The notes: generated by a model from the sequence alone, not told the origin. Positions 31,505 to 43,420 are shown, counted from the first letter of the stretch. The stretch: DNA of 64,000 nucleotides from Maniola hyperantus (GCF_902806685.2 NC_048537.1:14778720-14842719); one strand, 5' to 3'. Program-made: numbers and translations.

Positions 31505-31600
31505 ATAGTACGCGACAGGTCGAGAAGACAATCGGCCTATGAGGCGGGGGGACGCACCGCACACCCGCGGGTGTCGTGCGGGTCATAGGCCATAGCATCA
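31505..31600. mobile_element. G palindromic GC-rich repeat, copy 2
   Basis: TAGTACGCGACAGGTCGAGA, then GGCGGGGGGACGCACCGCAC. Left arm and GC-rich centre only. Confidence 0.6.
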
Positions 31601-31705
31601 TAGACAAAGTTATAAGTTTTTTATAGCGTAGTCTATGCTTTCCCTGTGCTAAAGAAGTTAAGTACCTAATATTACTAGCTTTTCTATATCTAAATTATAC
31701 GCCCA

Positions 31706-31867
31706 TAATGTGGCTAAATCCGTTGTACACAATCTCTAAACTAAAATGACACATCCAAATCTATTGCTATCCCTTTCATAATGTTGCTTGCGGAAAAGGA
31801 TAGCACTAGATTTAGACATGTTAATTTAGTTAACTTAAGAGATTGTGTACAAGAGAATCGGCCCCAT
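31706..31867. mobile_element. M1 MITE, copy 4
   Basis: Right end intact (TTGTGTACAAGAGAATCGGC CCC). The left arm has lost part of the CTAAACTAAACTA run. Confidence 0.75.
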
Positions 31868-31899
31868 TACTTGCTTTTCTAAATCTAAATATATAGGTA

Positions 31900-32430
31900 C
31901 CCATATAAAAGAAAAGTCCCGATACACTGATTAACTCATCGTTGTCCAACAAAGAACAAACCGTTGAACCTAGAAAGCTGAAATTTTGCACGAGATGTCC
32001 CTTTTGTAACAGGTGGGTAGACAAGGGACAGGTCGGAATTTTTCAAATTCCCATGAGATAGGAAATAAAAGGTATTTATACTTTTGCCGAGAGAAGCCGC
32101 GGGCGATCGCTAACCTTATAAACAGAGAATACCTCTGCAAGATAAGTTGCCTTAATCTCACCAACAAAGGTGTGTCAAAAAGAAAATCTGCTGCCGATCT
32201 AACTTATAATTGGATTGGAAGTCGCCTTGTCTGTAGATCCTATATGATGAGTATAACAGAGGCATTGGAAACTGCGGCGCGTTGTATTGACCTCCGCAAC
32301 CACGATGTTTCTAATAATATCCTTTATCTTTGTTTCAACTCTTGTGTGAGCGAGCGAAATAAACTCTCCCGACTGCAGTTTTAAGTATCCTGCAACTGCA
32401 TGTATGCACGAAAATGTTATCTCGAGAAAA
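31900..32430. other. Probable degraded repeat, non-coding
   Basis: GAAAAGTCCCGATACACTGA ... TTTTGCCGAGAGAAGCCGCG resembles a repeat ending also seen near 57460. The 123-codon plus-strand frame over 32013-32384 has no recognisable domain and spans this repeat, so I do not call it a gene. Confidence 0.35.
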
Positions 32431-32436
32431 GACGAT

Positions 32437-32661
32437 TCATCATCATCATCATCAACCGATAGACGTCCACTGCTGGACGTAGGTCTCTTGTAGGGACTTC
32501 CACACGCCACGGTCAAGCGCCGCCTGAATCCAGCGGCTCCCTGCGACTCGTCTGATGTCGTCCGTCCACCTAGTAGGGGGTCTTCCAACACTGCGTCTTC
32601 CGGTGCGAGGTCGCCATTGAAAAGACGATTGCGTAACGTGAATAACGACTTGCAATCTCAC
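32437..32661 (-). pseudogene. RTE-like LINE, C-terminal fragment
   Basis: Minus-strand translation reads WRPRTGRRSVGRPPTRWTDD and RVAGSRWIQAALDRGVWKSL, the typical C-terminal end of an RTE-type retrotransposon polyprotein, followed by a (TGA)n tail at 32437-32452. Related pieces at 45418-45805 and 53100-53385. Confidence 0.75.
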
Positions 32662-32718
32662 CTGATGTGATGATGTATTCTAAGATATACCTAGATAAGA
32701 TATTCGACACAACCAGAG

Positions 32719-32831
32719 AGAGGCCTCCCTAGCGCAGTGGCAAGCGCTGTGGTCTTATTAGTGAGAGGTCCCGGATTCAATTCCTGGCAGGGGTTTGGAA
32801 TTTTATAATTTTTAAATTTCTGGTCTTTCCT
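32719..32831 (+). repeat. S1 SINE, tRNA-like head only
   Basis: CCTCCCTAGCGCAGTGGCAA (A box) and GGATTCAATTCCTGG (B box), then the first part of the S1 body (TTTGGAATTTTATAATTTTT). Confidence 0.7.
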
Positions 32832-33400
32832 ACGTCATCCGATGATTTCGAACTTAAGGAGGGAGGAGTTATGTTACCAGGCAGCGCCGGCTCTCGGCCT
32901 GGAAACAGTGGCTGTAAAATCGCTGAATCCACGATTGTTTCTAGGAACGGGATCGCCTGGTGGGAGACGGGCAGCTGTCGTCACTTGTTATTGTATTGTT
33001 GGTTACATCATACAACTAGGATTTTTCCAAACTAAATTTGTACTCATTTTAATTAAATTTTAATTTTAAAAAGTCTACTGTACTAAAACGACCATTCCTG
33101 CCCCCAAATACTTATACTTTGTAAGAAATAAAAAGACAAAAAAAAACTTATTTAGAATTATTTAAGAGTATTGTATTGAAGTATCCCGAGTGGGGAAGTC
33201 CCTTCTAAGTTCTACGACAAACTTACAATTAGGCTGTACAGTGTACGGGTGTATAATATGATGTAGTACGTATCGTACGCGTATCAAAGCGTTGTTTTTT
33301 TGGCGATAAGTAATAGGTGCTATTAATATAATCTAGGCAAGGTCATTGTCAAGGCGCAATGGACTACGGAGTGCAAACTAGACTTGTTTGTGGCAATATA
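32832..33400. other. Unassigned intron sequence
   Basis: A G+C-richer stretch at 32842-32990 is open for 73 codons on the plus strand, with no recognised domain. The rest is AT-rich. No gene called. Confidence 0.35.
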
Positions 33401-33407
33401 ACCACAA

Positions 33408-33880
33408 AATCACAGTTTTCAGATTTTTCCCCGAATGTTTGCTATAACACCTACCTATATGCCAAATTTCATGATTCTAGGTCAATGGGAAGTACTCTGT
33501 AGGTTTTTTGACAAACCGACAGACAGACAGAGAACAAAGTGATCCTATAAGGCTTCCGTTTTTCCTTTTGAGGTACTAACCCTAAAAAGCATAAATTTTA
33601 CTATTTTATTTTGCACTCAATCGCCCAATAAATGAATCGACAGCGCCATCTATGATGTGATTTAGTAAAGATGTTTTTATTTAGTAACCACCAATTTACG
33701 GTTTTCGGATTTTTCCTTTACTTCTTTGCTATTAGGCATTGCTATCAGCCAAACATGATTCCAGGTTAACGAGAAGTACCCTATAGGTTTTAATAACCTT
33801 GAAGGGTCTTGACAGACATATCAGACAGGCAACGAAGTCATCCTTAGGTTTCCTTTTGAGGTACGGATTCCTAAAAATCA
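33408..33880 (+). repeat. Two successive partial R1 copies
   Basis: 33408-33595 (CCAAATTTCATGATTCTAGG ... CTTTTGAGGTACTAACCCTA) and 33690-33875 (TTTACGGTTTTCGGATTTTT ... TTTTGAGGTACGGATTCCTA) are both 3' halves of R1 in the same orientation. Confidence 0.65.
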
Positions 33881-34362
33881 TAATCATTCAGGAACACCAT
33901 GTTCTTAATATCGCCATAATATGACCAGCACTGCAACAAAAATAAAAGTTTATAGGAGTATACATAGATACTATAAAGTGGAAAGCGTAGGTGGCTGATA
34001 AGCTGCGGACGCAGTCCAGTTCTAGTTTCATATCGATGTAGAAATTTATACGATTGAAAAGCACTCAAGTTGCAACTATAACATTGAGAGAAATTCTAAA
34101 GCTAGCCTGTCGTGATTTCTCTTTAGCGGACCCTTAGAGTTCAGATTGTTCAATAGGTAGTTCTCATTAATTGTGACTGAAAACTAGAATAAAGCTCATA
34201 TATATCCTATAGCACGGTTTCCGTTTCCCCGCTAGCTATAATATTGGTACCTTCAAAAGAAGAGTGAATAGGCACCTTTTAGGCAGGCGCACTCCACCTT
34301 AGTCTACATCTTCTACTGTTGGGTGGGATTGCAGTCAAGCGCAAGCCTATAAAAAAAACTAG

Positions 34363-34543
34363 CTGATGCCCGCGACTTCATTCTCGTGGACTACATAAAC
34401 TTCAATCCCCTATTTTACCCCATTATGCGTTGAATTTTCAAAAATTCTTTCTTAGCTATCCATGCGAAATTTCAGCCCGATCCGTCCAGTAGTTTGAGCT
34501 GTGCGTTGATAGATCAGTCAGTCAGTCAGCTTTTTATATTTAG
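34363..34543 (+). repeat. R3 repeat
   Basis: From TAGCTGATGCCCGCGACTTC to GTTGATAGATCAGTCAGTCA. Confidence 0.75.
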
Positions 34544-34549
34544 ATTAAA

Positions 34550-35540
34550 GCTTAATTTAAAAAAATGTTATTCGAATTTCTTCATTGTGGTGAAAATTTT
34601 GAGGGATTGTAATAAAAATACGTTTTGCGTGTGTTGCTAGATATGCGAGGATATGACAAGTACAAAAGATCCTGTGGGCTCGATGTAGCTTCTTAAGTTG
34701 TCTAAGAAGATGCATTAGGCGAACTAGCGCTTGATAGATCCGTAGTTAGATCTAGGTCTAATTTAAGATACCTGCGATACGTTTGTGTTTGCGTTGAGTG
34801 ATGTTGACGGTGAAACCATAGAAATGACGTTCTTGTGTTTTCCGTACCCTTAATAAGAGTTTCGTTATCTCGACAACGTCGATAAATTTCGAATATTGAA
34901 ATACTCGCGGTAGAGAACAATGGGTCTAAAGGATCTGGTTGTAAAGTCGTTTGTTCCGTAGATACTACCATTTAATTCACAAGTTTCTACTGGCTGTAGA
35001 ATGTAGTTTAACGTACCAATTAAACAAATCATATTATTCTGTAGGTTTAGTACAAGTTTTCATATCTCAACAACATTGACATATTTCGAGTAGGTATATA
35101 GAAACACTATTATGTCAAAGCGAAATTGACCTGAATGTATGTAGTTGTTTTAAGGTTCGAATTCGTTCATACTTCTACCACCAGCGCCACGACCGGAAAC
35201 ATCGTAAATTAAACATTTTAAACTTTTACTTAAAAACACTTTAACTTACGAGTTACGACTAATTTACTGTATGTTTTTCAATGTACTATCATTGATAATA
35301 AAGTGTGCGAACTCGTAGAATACGCTGCTGTTGTTTAAGTGTTTGAAAACTCGAAATCTATCAACGCTGTCGAGATGTGCAAGTCGTACTATGAGCACAG
35401 ATGACGCATGCTGCAGCCGCGTCCGCTACGCCATCCACTTGCAATTCAGGCGTCACCAGAACGAATCGACAGCCGAAGCCGCCGGCGCTTGCCGGAAACC
35501 TCCTCACAGTGGCACACTGCCAGTCTTAATAAATGTCTTT
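34550..35540. other. Unassigned intron sequence
   Basis: No repeat family recognised. Small ORFs on both strands (34702-34971 minus, 35331-35576 plus) have no recognisable domain. This is one of the few intron stretches without obvious transposable elements. Confidence 0.35.
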
Positions 35541-35745
35541 TCATTTTATTTTATTCAGAAACAAGTAAGCCCTTGACTGCGATCTCACCTGGTGGTAAGT
35601 GATGATGCAGTCTAAGATGGAAGCGGGCTAACCTGGCAGGAGTATGGCAGTTTTCATTAAACACATACCCGTTTGGTTTCTACACAGAATCGTACTGAAA
35701 CTCTAAATCGCTTGGCGGCATGGCTTTGCCGGTAGGGTGCTAACA
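35541..35745 (-). repeat. S1 SINE body without head
   Basis: TAAGCCCTTGACTGCGATCT, GGCGGCATGGCTTTGCCGGT; reverse orientation, tRNA-like part missing. Confidence 0.75.
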
Positions 35746-35847
35746 AACCAAAAAAAAATTTAGAAATTGTAAAATTGACCTCCCACTAATAATACCACAG
35801 CACTCACAACTCTCCCGCACAATCGCTATAAAATACATGTACATAGA

Positions 35848-35942
35848 ACGCGACAGGTCGAGATGGCGATCGGTGTGGGGACGGCCCGCACACCCACACA
35901 GCCCTCATACCCCGATTGGCATCTCGACCTGTCACGTACTAT
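35848..35942. mobile_element. G palindromic GC-rich repeat, complete copy
   Basis: About 95 bp with both arms: GCGACAGGTCGAGATGGCGA on the left and CATCTCGACCTGTCACGTAC on the right. Confidence 0.75.
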
Positions 35943-35954
35943 CACTACGCCTAT

Positions 35955-36172
35955 TATCACTACCCCTATTATAAATGTGAAAGTGTGTTTGTTTGTTGGT
36001 TTGTCCTTCAATCACATCTCAACGGAGCAACGGATCGACGTGATTTGCATAGGTATAGTTTAGAACCTGGAGAGTAACATAGGCTACTTTTTATCTCGGA
36101 AAATAAAAGAGTTCCTGCGGGATTTTCAAAAACCTAAATCCACGTGTATGAAGTCACGGGCATCAGCTAGTA
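35955..36172 (-). repeat. R2 repeat
   Basis: From CCCCTATTATAAATGTGAAA to AGTCACGGGCATCAGCTAG. Confidence 0.75.
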
Positions 36173-36204
36173 GTTATTAATTTAAACGTTGCAATTAGTT
36201 AAGA

Positions 36205-36425
36205 CTAGCTGATGCCCGCGACTTCGTCTGCGTGGAATTAGGTTTTATAAAAATCCCGTGGGAACTCTTTTATTTTCCGGGATAAAAAGTAGCCTATGTC
36301 ACTCTGCAGGTCTTTATCTATACCCATGCAAATAATCACGTCAATCCGTTGCACCGTTGCGACATGATTGAAGGACAAACCAACAAACAAACACACTTTC
36401 GCATTTATAATAAGGGTACTGATTA
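36205..36425 (+). repeat. R2 repeat, complete, inverted relative to the previous one
   Basis: From GACTAGCTGATGCCCGCGAC to TTTATAATAAGGGTACTGAT. With 35955-36172 it forms a large head-to-head inverted pair. Confidence 0.8.
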
Positions 36426-36611
36426 TCTCCGAGCATGTCGGAATCATTCCAAGTTCATCCAGCTCATCTACGATGTAGTGTGTACTCTTGTTCTCACATA
36501 TATCATACTAATGGGCGTGGGAAGTTAATGTGTGTTCAACAACGGTGCATTTATTTCTAAAACAATACATATGCATGTTACGTCTAAAAATACTTATCCA
36601 ATTCCGTCTAA

Positions 36612-37035
36612 TAAAAAACCGGCCAAGTGCGAGTCAGGCTCGCGCAATGAGGGTTCGGTACTACAGTCGTATTTTTTCGACATTTTGCACGATAATTCAA
36701 AAACTATGATGCATAAAAATAAATAAAAATCTGTTTTAGAATGTACAGGTGAAGACCTTTCATATGATACCCCACTTGATATAGTTATCTCACTTTGAAA
36801 GTTGAAAACACTAATTATTAGTTCATGACCACATTTTTTTTTTGATTGATCTAGCCCTAAATTCACGGTTTTCAGATTTTTCCTCAAATGTCAGCTATTA
36901 GATGTACCTACCTACCTGCCAAATTTCATGATTCTAGGTCAACGGGAAGTACCCTTTAGGTTTCTTGACAGACAGACAACAAAGTGATCCTATAAGGGTT
37001 CAGTTTTTCCTTTTGTGGTACAGAACCCTAAAAAC
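36612..37035 (+). repeat. R1 repeat, nearly full length
   Basis: From ACCGGCCAAGTGCGAGTCAG through CAAATTTCATGATTCTAGGT to GGTACAGAACCCTAAAAA. Serves as the reference copy for R1 here. No coding capacity is apparent. Confidence 0.8.
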
Positions 37036-37423
37036 CAGAATAGTAAATCTCAGTTTAAGAATAAATAAGAGGTCCATGATGATAGGGTGTCAGTCCTTAC
37101 TTTGACTGAAGGATGGCCTAATACGATGACTGCAATGTTTGCAAGACAAATATCTGGATAACTTCTTCATCAGTTATTTTAGCCATCAATTATGACTAAT
37201 GGTATTAGATGAGGCAGAAACTAACGTTTCTACTAAACTCATCTTCTACAATTCTTTGTGGGTCCTGAGGCTCATTTTCCTACATTTATTGCGGTCCTTT
37301 TGCTTTTTCGGTGCCAGTTCCTGTACATATTCCTCTAAAATCTTTTGTATTCCATCTAACCCTTTTTTGGCCTGCCTTCTGGTCTTTTCTGCTGAGGCGT
37401 CCATCTGTTGAACTAAATGTCAT

Positions 37424-37687
37424 CATGATTAACCCATCGCCGGCCCGCTACTGCACACGGGTCTCTTCTCAGAATAAGAAGGGTTTAGGCCATAGTCCGC
37501 CACGCTGGCCAAGCAGACTTCACACACCTTTGGTGAACTCTCATCTTGCATGCAGTCATTTCTCACGATGTTTTCCTTTACCGCTATATCAAGTGATATT
37601 TAATTTCCTAAAAGTGCGTGCCCGGGATCAAACCCCTGACTTCCCAAATCGGAGGCGGACGTCTTAACCACTAGGCTATCACGCTTA
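37424..37687 (-). repeat. S2 SINE, full length
   Basis: Reverse orientation: GATTAACCCATCGCCGGCCC at the tail side, CCCGGGATCAAACCCCTGAC and TTAACCACTAGGCTATCACG at the tRNA-like head. Confidence 0.8.
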
Positions 37688-37689
37688 AA

Positions 37690-39000
37690 ATTGGCTATTA
37701 AATGTCAATAAATTTAATTTTGTTCATGCAGGACCAATTTAAATGAATGCCATTATTTAATTTTGCTCTGCAGCAATATCGGAATGACCCAGTAGTTAGA
37801 GACTGCGGCTTGCTTTCCCGGCGATCAACGAAGTTCATTGGCACCAGAGAGCAATCTCATTCATTGTCGCCTCGCACTTCGGGCGAGCCTAAATCAGACA
37901 CGATATTATTCTCGCCAAAATGAAAGTAGTCAGTTTCTCTGTTGGTGTCTATTTTTTTCAGTTCATTGTAACTGTTAGTCTCGTAGTCTATCAGTCTACC
38001 AGACTCACTGTTACTCTCGAACTTGTAGATCGATTTGTAACACGTATGACAGCCTGTCTCACGCAGTGGTACCTAAGTACCTAATGCAGTCTTATAGGCA
38101 GGTAGTCTACACAAACAGAATAATGGCATTCCATACATCAAAAACATGTCGTACCTACACTTTGTATGTGTATAAGTTTACATGTGTATAAGTATATATG
38201 TAATACCCTATATGTATATATATCATATTTATTACTCTACTAATAATGAAGTTTTTTATTTTTATTTTAGTTGTTTTTTATATTATAGAGAACACTTTCG
38301 TTGTCGGGTCGTGACACTAGGGCTCTGCCTGAAAATCAGCGCTGCAGTAGTCAAATACTGCAGCATCATGCTGAGGCAGTAGCCTTTTCAGCTCAAACAA
38401 GACATCGTTTTTCTTTTTAGTACTGTCGAGCTCGTAGTTTTAAGCTTACCTAGTTTTAATTTTTTTAAATTGTAATATTTGGTTTGATTGTTTAGCTTTT
38501 TTTTTGTCTTTTCTTGTTTTGTGAGCTGAATAAACTTTTATTTATTTATTTATTTTATATTTATAAGTGGGAGGTTTCAGGTCCGATTTCAGTCAGGTAA
38601 AATTTAGTCATTTGGTTCCTTGTATATCATGGACTTCCGCAAAGTAGCCTGCTTTAAGGCAACAGTGGAGATGGCAGTCAAGGGGTAACTTATCAACGAA
38701 TAAAACAAAAGGTAAGAAATATACCTAAGTCACGCTTTAGGTAGTTTACGTAACAGCTGTTCACTGGATATTGTACGTGGGTATTTGCATCCGGACTTCC
38801 AAAAAAGGGTTGCATTAAATTGATACGCTTTTGGCAGCTGTACCTACAGACGTTCCATGAAAATAACGCTTTCCGATTGATGTTATTGATTTTCTGTTGT
38901 GCTTATGTAAAACGGGCTTAATTTCGAAGTATTTAGGTAGGTACTCAGTTTTTTGAATACATTGTTTCATTATATTGAAAGCTCAAATTTGGATCCACTA
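37690..39000. other. Unassigned intron sequence
   Basis: Low-complexity ATATGTATAT at 38170-38260 and TTTATTTATTTATTT at 38538-38555. No recognised gene or repeat family. Confidence 0.35.
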
Positions 39001-39084
39001 AATTTTAAAAAATTGGTCTAGTGCGAGTCTGATTTGCACACGAAGAGTTCCGTACCATCAATCGTACAAGAAATACCTAAAACT

Positions 39085-39340
39085 GCACTTCGACCGTCCG
39101 CTGCGCCAGATCCTTCTTTCCACGCACGTGCAAACTGTGGAACCAACTCCCATCGGCGGTGTTCCCACTAGATTATAACATGGGGTTATTCAAGGGGCGG
39201 ACCAACAAATTCCTAAAAGGCCGGCAACGCATCGGCGGCTCCTCTGGTGCTGCAAATGTTCATGGGCGGCGGTAATCACTTAACATCAGGTGACCCGCCT
39301 GCTCGCTTGCTCGCTATATCTATTAAAAAAAAAAAAACTT
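39085..39340 (+). pseudogene. CR1-like LINE 3' end
   Basis: Translation with one frameshift gives a CKLWNQLPS-like segment, then YNMGLFKGRTNKFLKGRQRI, the usual end of CR1-type ORF2 proteins in Lepidoptera, then an untranslated tail and A run at 39328-39340. Confidence 0.65.
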
Positions 39341-39600
39341 TTCTGTAGAACACTGCGCCATCTTATTCATGTTTTAGGTATGTGATTAAGTGTAAATTCA
39401 GTTTTTCGTAATTTTTTTTTTTGTTGTAAGTGTAACCATAAATTCATGGATTTTTGCTTTACTTGTGCTATATGACCTACCTGCCGAATTTCACGATTCT
39501 AGGACCTAGGTCAACAAGAAAAATCCTATAGGTTTTCTTGACACACACGACAGACAGACAACAAAGTGATCCTATGGTGATCCTATAAGGGTCCCTTTTT

Positions 39601-40352
39601 AAAATAAATAAATAAAATAAATAATCTTTTATTTCAGACCAGTTCTAGTCCATATTTAAATTTACAACTTTATATTTACTAAAGTTAGTGTGTTAGTAAC
39701 AATATTTCCTTATAGTTATGTTAGTAATGTTAGTGCTTACTGATTAAATAAAGTGGCCTAACGTGGCAGCTCTAGACGCCCGGTGGCCACAGCCACCCAA
39801 TGCATAATTATTGGGCAGCCTATCCTATCTTTAATTGCACCCAGAATGCTGTTGGAACTGCTACGAAGACGCTGTAGGAGGGAGGCCATCTTTTTACGGA
39901 TGATGCCATGAAAGCCATCAGTCCTGGCCTCCGTGAACATTCCACTAGCGCTACAGCCCCTCGGCAGCCCCAGCAACATTCTGAATGCATTATTGTATTG
40001 TACTCTCAGTGAGTTCAGCGCTTTTTTGGAGTTTATCTGACCCACAGACCGCTCGAGTAGAAGGATTGACAATACGCTTTGAATAGGGTAATTTTTACTT
40101 CTTTAGTACATCGAGCGAATCTGCGTGCCACCATATTACTCCTCACAGTGAGCGCTCTGCGCTCCCTTTCTATGTCCTCATTATCGCTTAACGCCTGGGT
40201 CACAATGTGTCCCAGGTATCTAAACGTATCAACAACTTTGAGTTCGGTGCCGTTGAGGCATAGCGGAGGCACATGTTTTGGCTGGTGTTTACCTGCTTTA
40301 AAAATTAAGAGTTCGCTCTTTTTCGAGTTATATTGCAAACCATGTGCCTCCG
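39601..40352 (-). pseudogene. Non-LTR reverse transcriptase fragment, 5' truncated and frameshifted
   Basis: Two overlapping minus-strand frames (from about 40352 to 40033 and 40072 to 39758) translate to the post-RT part of a non-LTR retrotransposon: NGTELKVVDTFRYLGHIVTQ, then ITLFKAYCQSFYSSGLWVR and NNAFRMLLGLPRG. A frameshift lies near 40050. An AAATA-rich tail lies at 39601-39640. CCTTTTT at 39594-39600 and 40353-40359 is a probable target duplication. Confidence 0.75.
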
Positions 40353-40389
40353 CCTTTTTGCCTTTTGAGGTACGGAACCCTAGAAATCT

Positions 40390-40572
40390 ATAATATAAAA
40401 ATGAATCGCTAAATGTGTTGCTCATCGCAAATCTCGAGAACAGCTGAACCGATTTCGCTAATTCTTTTTTTATAATATTCCTTGAAGTACGGGGATGGTT
40501 CTTACGGAGAGAAAATTTTAAAAAATTTGAATCGACTGTTAGGCGGAACGAAGTTCGCCAGGGCAGCTAGTA
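40390..40572 (+). repeat. R4 repeat (unnamed)
   Basis: AAAATGAATCGCTAAATGTG ... CTCGAGAACAGCTGAACCGA ... CGAAGTTCGCCAGGGCAGCT; has the look of a dispersed repeat end, but this is its only copy seen in the window. Confidence 0.4.
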
Positions 40573-40920
40573 TCTAATACATATTTAAAGTATGTTTTAA
40601 AGACTTGGTAAAACATATAGCTAGGAACGCTTGCCGAAATTTAGTCGAGGAAAGTCGCTTCAGGATTCAATTTAAATACACTTATGTTAAGTGCGAACGA
40701 GTGAATAACATTCTACAAAATATTTATTCATCACATTCAGATGACGCGTCATTTTCTCTTAAACACGGGCAGATGTTAACCATCTGCGACCTTATCGCTT
40801 ATCGAGATGGCGCACCTTGTTATCCCAGTTCGATGACGATGAGTTATGGACTGATCTGCTATCAGTGAAGTTTTGTATGAATCACGGAGCTCGCGGATGA
40901 AACTGTAGCTCTTCTTAAAG

Positions 40921-41141
40921 GACTAGCCTATGCCTGCGACTTCGTCCGCGTGGACTACATAAATTTCAAACCCACATTTAACCCCCTTAAAAGTAGAATT
41001 TTCAAAAATTCTTTATAACGGATTATAGCGGATGTCTACATCATAATAGACTATATATGCATGTCAAATTACAGCTTGATCAGTCCAGTAGTTTGAGCTG
41101 TGCGTTATCAGTCAGTCACCTTTTCCATATTTAGATATTGC
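40921..41141 (+). repeat. R3 repeat
   Basis: From GACTAGCCTATGCCTGCGAC to CCTTTTCCATATTTAGATAT. Confidence 0.75.
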
Positions 41142-41931
41142 CAAAGCAATATACACACTTCTGCAATCTTATGAACCTCCACTTTTCGGAGGATTCTTAT
41201 AATCTCAGTTTTGAAAACACGTCTTCCAATTAAGTGAATCCCAGATTGAATAATGTAAAGTTCATACATTGGTTAGTAATTAATTTATTCTCTAAGGTAT
41301 CCCAGTACTTAATCTTAACGACCCGTTTGAAATCCAGACGTCACTGAGGTTGCATTGGTGCTAAAGCACCACTGAGTCGGTGCCATTTTGTTTGTTCAAT
41401 GGCCCTGTCCATACCTACGAAGTAATATGTATAAGTCAATGATATCAATGGGCATTGCGCAAAGGTGGAACTTTTGTATTCCTTCTATATCAGGGAGCCC
41501 ACACTCTAGAGGTCTCACTGAGCAAACTGCATAACTCCAAAAATCCGAGTATCCTTAGAGATCCGGGACTTGGCCCTGTACAGAAAGAAGCGGGTGCATT
41601 GGGTAGAAGACACCTTCAACTTGACTCACGCAACTTTTATATTTATAAAACCAGTGGTCCTATCGATTAGTTGGATTTGTACATGAACAAGTCAAGGCCA
41701 CGGTACCGCACCAGGTGGTACCACGCGTACCGTTGCTCTTTCTTCGACCATCGGTTCATGTTTTGCAACATAATAATAAATAATCGATGCAAAGATATAG
41801 CACATGGATAAACTGTGACAAATGTCGAAACCTGCACGGGTTAATAATGTCCTGCTATTTTGGTCTACAGAGCAAACCAAATTTTTCGTAAACTAAATTG
41901 CATGTACATTAACTCAGTTATCTTCTTCTAT
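41142..41931. other. Unassigned intron sequence
   Basis: No repeat family recognised. A 71-codon plus-strand frame (41455-41670) and a 62-codon minus frame (41692-41880) have no recognisable domain. Confidence 0.35.
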
Positions 41932-42061
41932 ATAAGTCCCGCAAATTGCTAATGCGCGTGGCCGCCATTTTAGTGACGTCAGCACTAGACTGAAGTTTCC
42001 AGCTGATGAAGGTATATTTTTATTTCGGCTGACGGCAATAGCAATTTGCGGGACTTATACT
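41932..42061. mobile_element. 130-bp MITE with AAGTCCCGCAAATTGCTA ends
   Basis: Left TATAAGTCCCGCAAATTGCT and right AGCAATTTGCGGGACTTATA are perfect inverses. A fragment of the right end also occurs at 49918-49942. Confidence 0.75.
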
Positions 42062-42072
42062 AGTACCATATA

Positions 42073-42350
42073 GAGTTAGGGATGATTTATGTCAAAACGT
42101 GGCTGGCGGGTACGAGCCGTGCCACTTACGAGGCGCGACGAGGCACGGATTCAAAACATCACGAACATTTTATTTGAAGCAGTTTATGCTACACCGTACC
42201 GTGTCCGTGAAGCTTCCGTGTCTCGGACGTGGCTCGGTTGTGCACATTTATATTACACTCGGTGAAATATGAACGTGAGGCACGTACGGGTCTCGGAAAA
42301 CTCGTACACGGCTCGTGCCCGGCACGGTCAAGCATAAATCATCCTTTAAC
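42073..42350. mobile_element. MITE with GGATGATTTATG ends
   Basis: Left GGGATGATTTATGTC and right inverse GCATAAATCATCC. The arms also share GAGCCGTG and CACGGCTC words inside. TTA on both outer sides is a possible 3-bp target duplication, as in PIF/Harbinger-type elements. Confidence 0.55.
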
Positions 42351-42899
42351 GAGAGTAAAGGTTTGTTTGCTTGTAACGATAAAGTCTGAATCGATTTCAA
42401 TGATTCTTTCACCATTAGAAAGCTACTTCAAACTGAAGTAACATATTTGATACATTTGGATGATGTATTTGATGAGATTTTTTTTGCAACCGTCTTAATA
42501 CTATTAACGACAGTAGGTACTTCTTTTATTTTAGTAATGCAGGGAGATATAAACTTTTCCCTAAAACTTCATTAAGAAAATTTTTAGTACAACTTTGTAT
42601 GGAAAGTAGTTAAGTTAAAATATGTAAACATAAAGTTTGCGGGATTCATACGTACCTACAACATGTGCAGTTTGATTTGAATTTATTCATGGATTCTAAT
42701 TCAACAACTAAGAATTACTTATGCTATGCTGATACACCGATCGAGGGAGTGTCTGACTCAGTGCATTACAATTCAGGTCTTAATATGCATTGCTTTCAAT
42801 AGCTCATACAGTCACAAAAATGCGCGTTAGCCTTGTCAACTGCGAAACTTATTACTCATTTATATTATACTCTCTAATTCTCTCTTTAATTTTCCATGA

Positions 42900-43050
42900 T
42901 GAAAAGAAGCCTATGTCACTCTCCAGGTCTTTATTTATACCCATGCAAAAAATCACGTCGATCCGATGCTCCGTTGCGACGTGATTGACGGACAAACCCA
43001 CAAACCAATAAACAAACACACTTTCGCATTTATAATGTGGGTAGTGATAA
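42900..43050 (+). repeat. R2 repeat, 3' part
   Basis: GCCTATGTCACTCTCCAGGT to CGCATTTATAATGTGGGTAG. Confidence 0.7.
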
Positions 43051-43242
43051 TATGGGTAAAGATTTATATATTATGATTTAAGAACTGCATTAAAATTTAA
43101 AATACAGAAATCACAGTTGCTTGTAAAAGTTCTTGTGAAAAAGTATGCTACTCCAGACAAACATCTTCTTTTACTAAGTATTTAAGTACTTCTCAGATAT
43201 GTCAGAGCTTTGGATATAAGTTTTCCAATAAATAAGAGTTAA

Positions 43243-43420
43243 GGTATGATTCCGAACCACGCTGCACGCAGCAGGGCAGCAATGTAGCGGAACATTGCTG
43301 CCTAGCTCGGAATGTAATCTCATATAAGCTTAATAGAGATTGTATGGGGACCAGTAGTGCCGCGACAGCACTGTTGCGGCAGTAGGTACTGCTGCGTGCA
43401 GCGTGGTTCGGAATCATACC
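43243..43420. mobile_element. TTAA-flanked MITE with 32-bp perfect inverted ends
   Basis: GGTATGATTCCGAACCACGC (start of the left arm) is exactly mirrored on the right over 32 nt. TTAA occurs at 43239-43242 and 43421-43424. TTAA duplication is characteristic of piggyBac-type transposition. 178 bp, no ORF. Confidence 0.8.

Larger units (their letters stand above)
39002..40385 (+). repeat. R1 repeat interrupted by two LINE pieces
   Basis: R1 pieces at 39005-39075, 39340-39600 and 40353-40382 (CCTTTTTGCCTTTTGAGGTA CGGAACCCTA) read in order. The gaps are filled by a CR1-like 3' end (39085-39340) and a reverse-transcriptase fragment (39601-40352). Confidence 0.7.

Noticed and set aside
32013..32384. 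123-codon plus-strand ORF as a gene
   Set aside because: Lies over repeat-like sequence, no domain recognised, no splice or promoter context.
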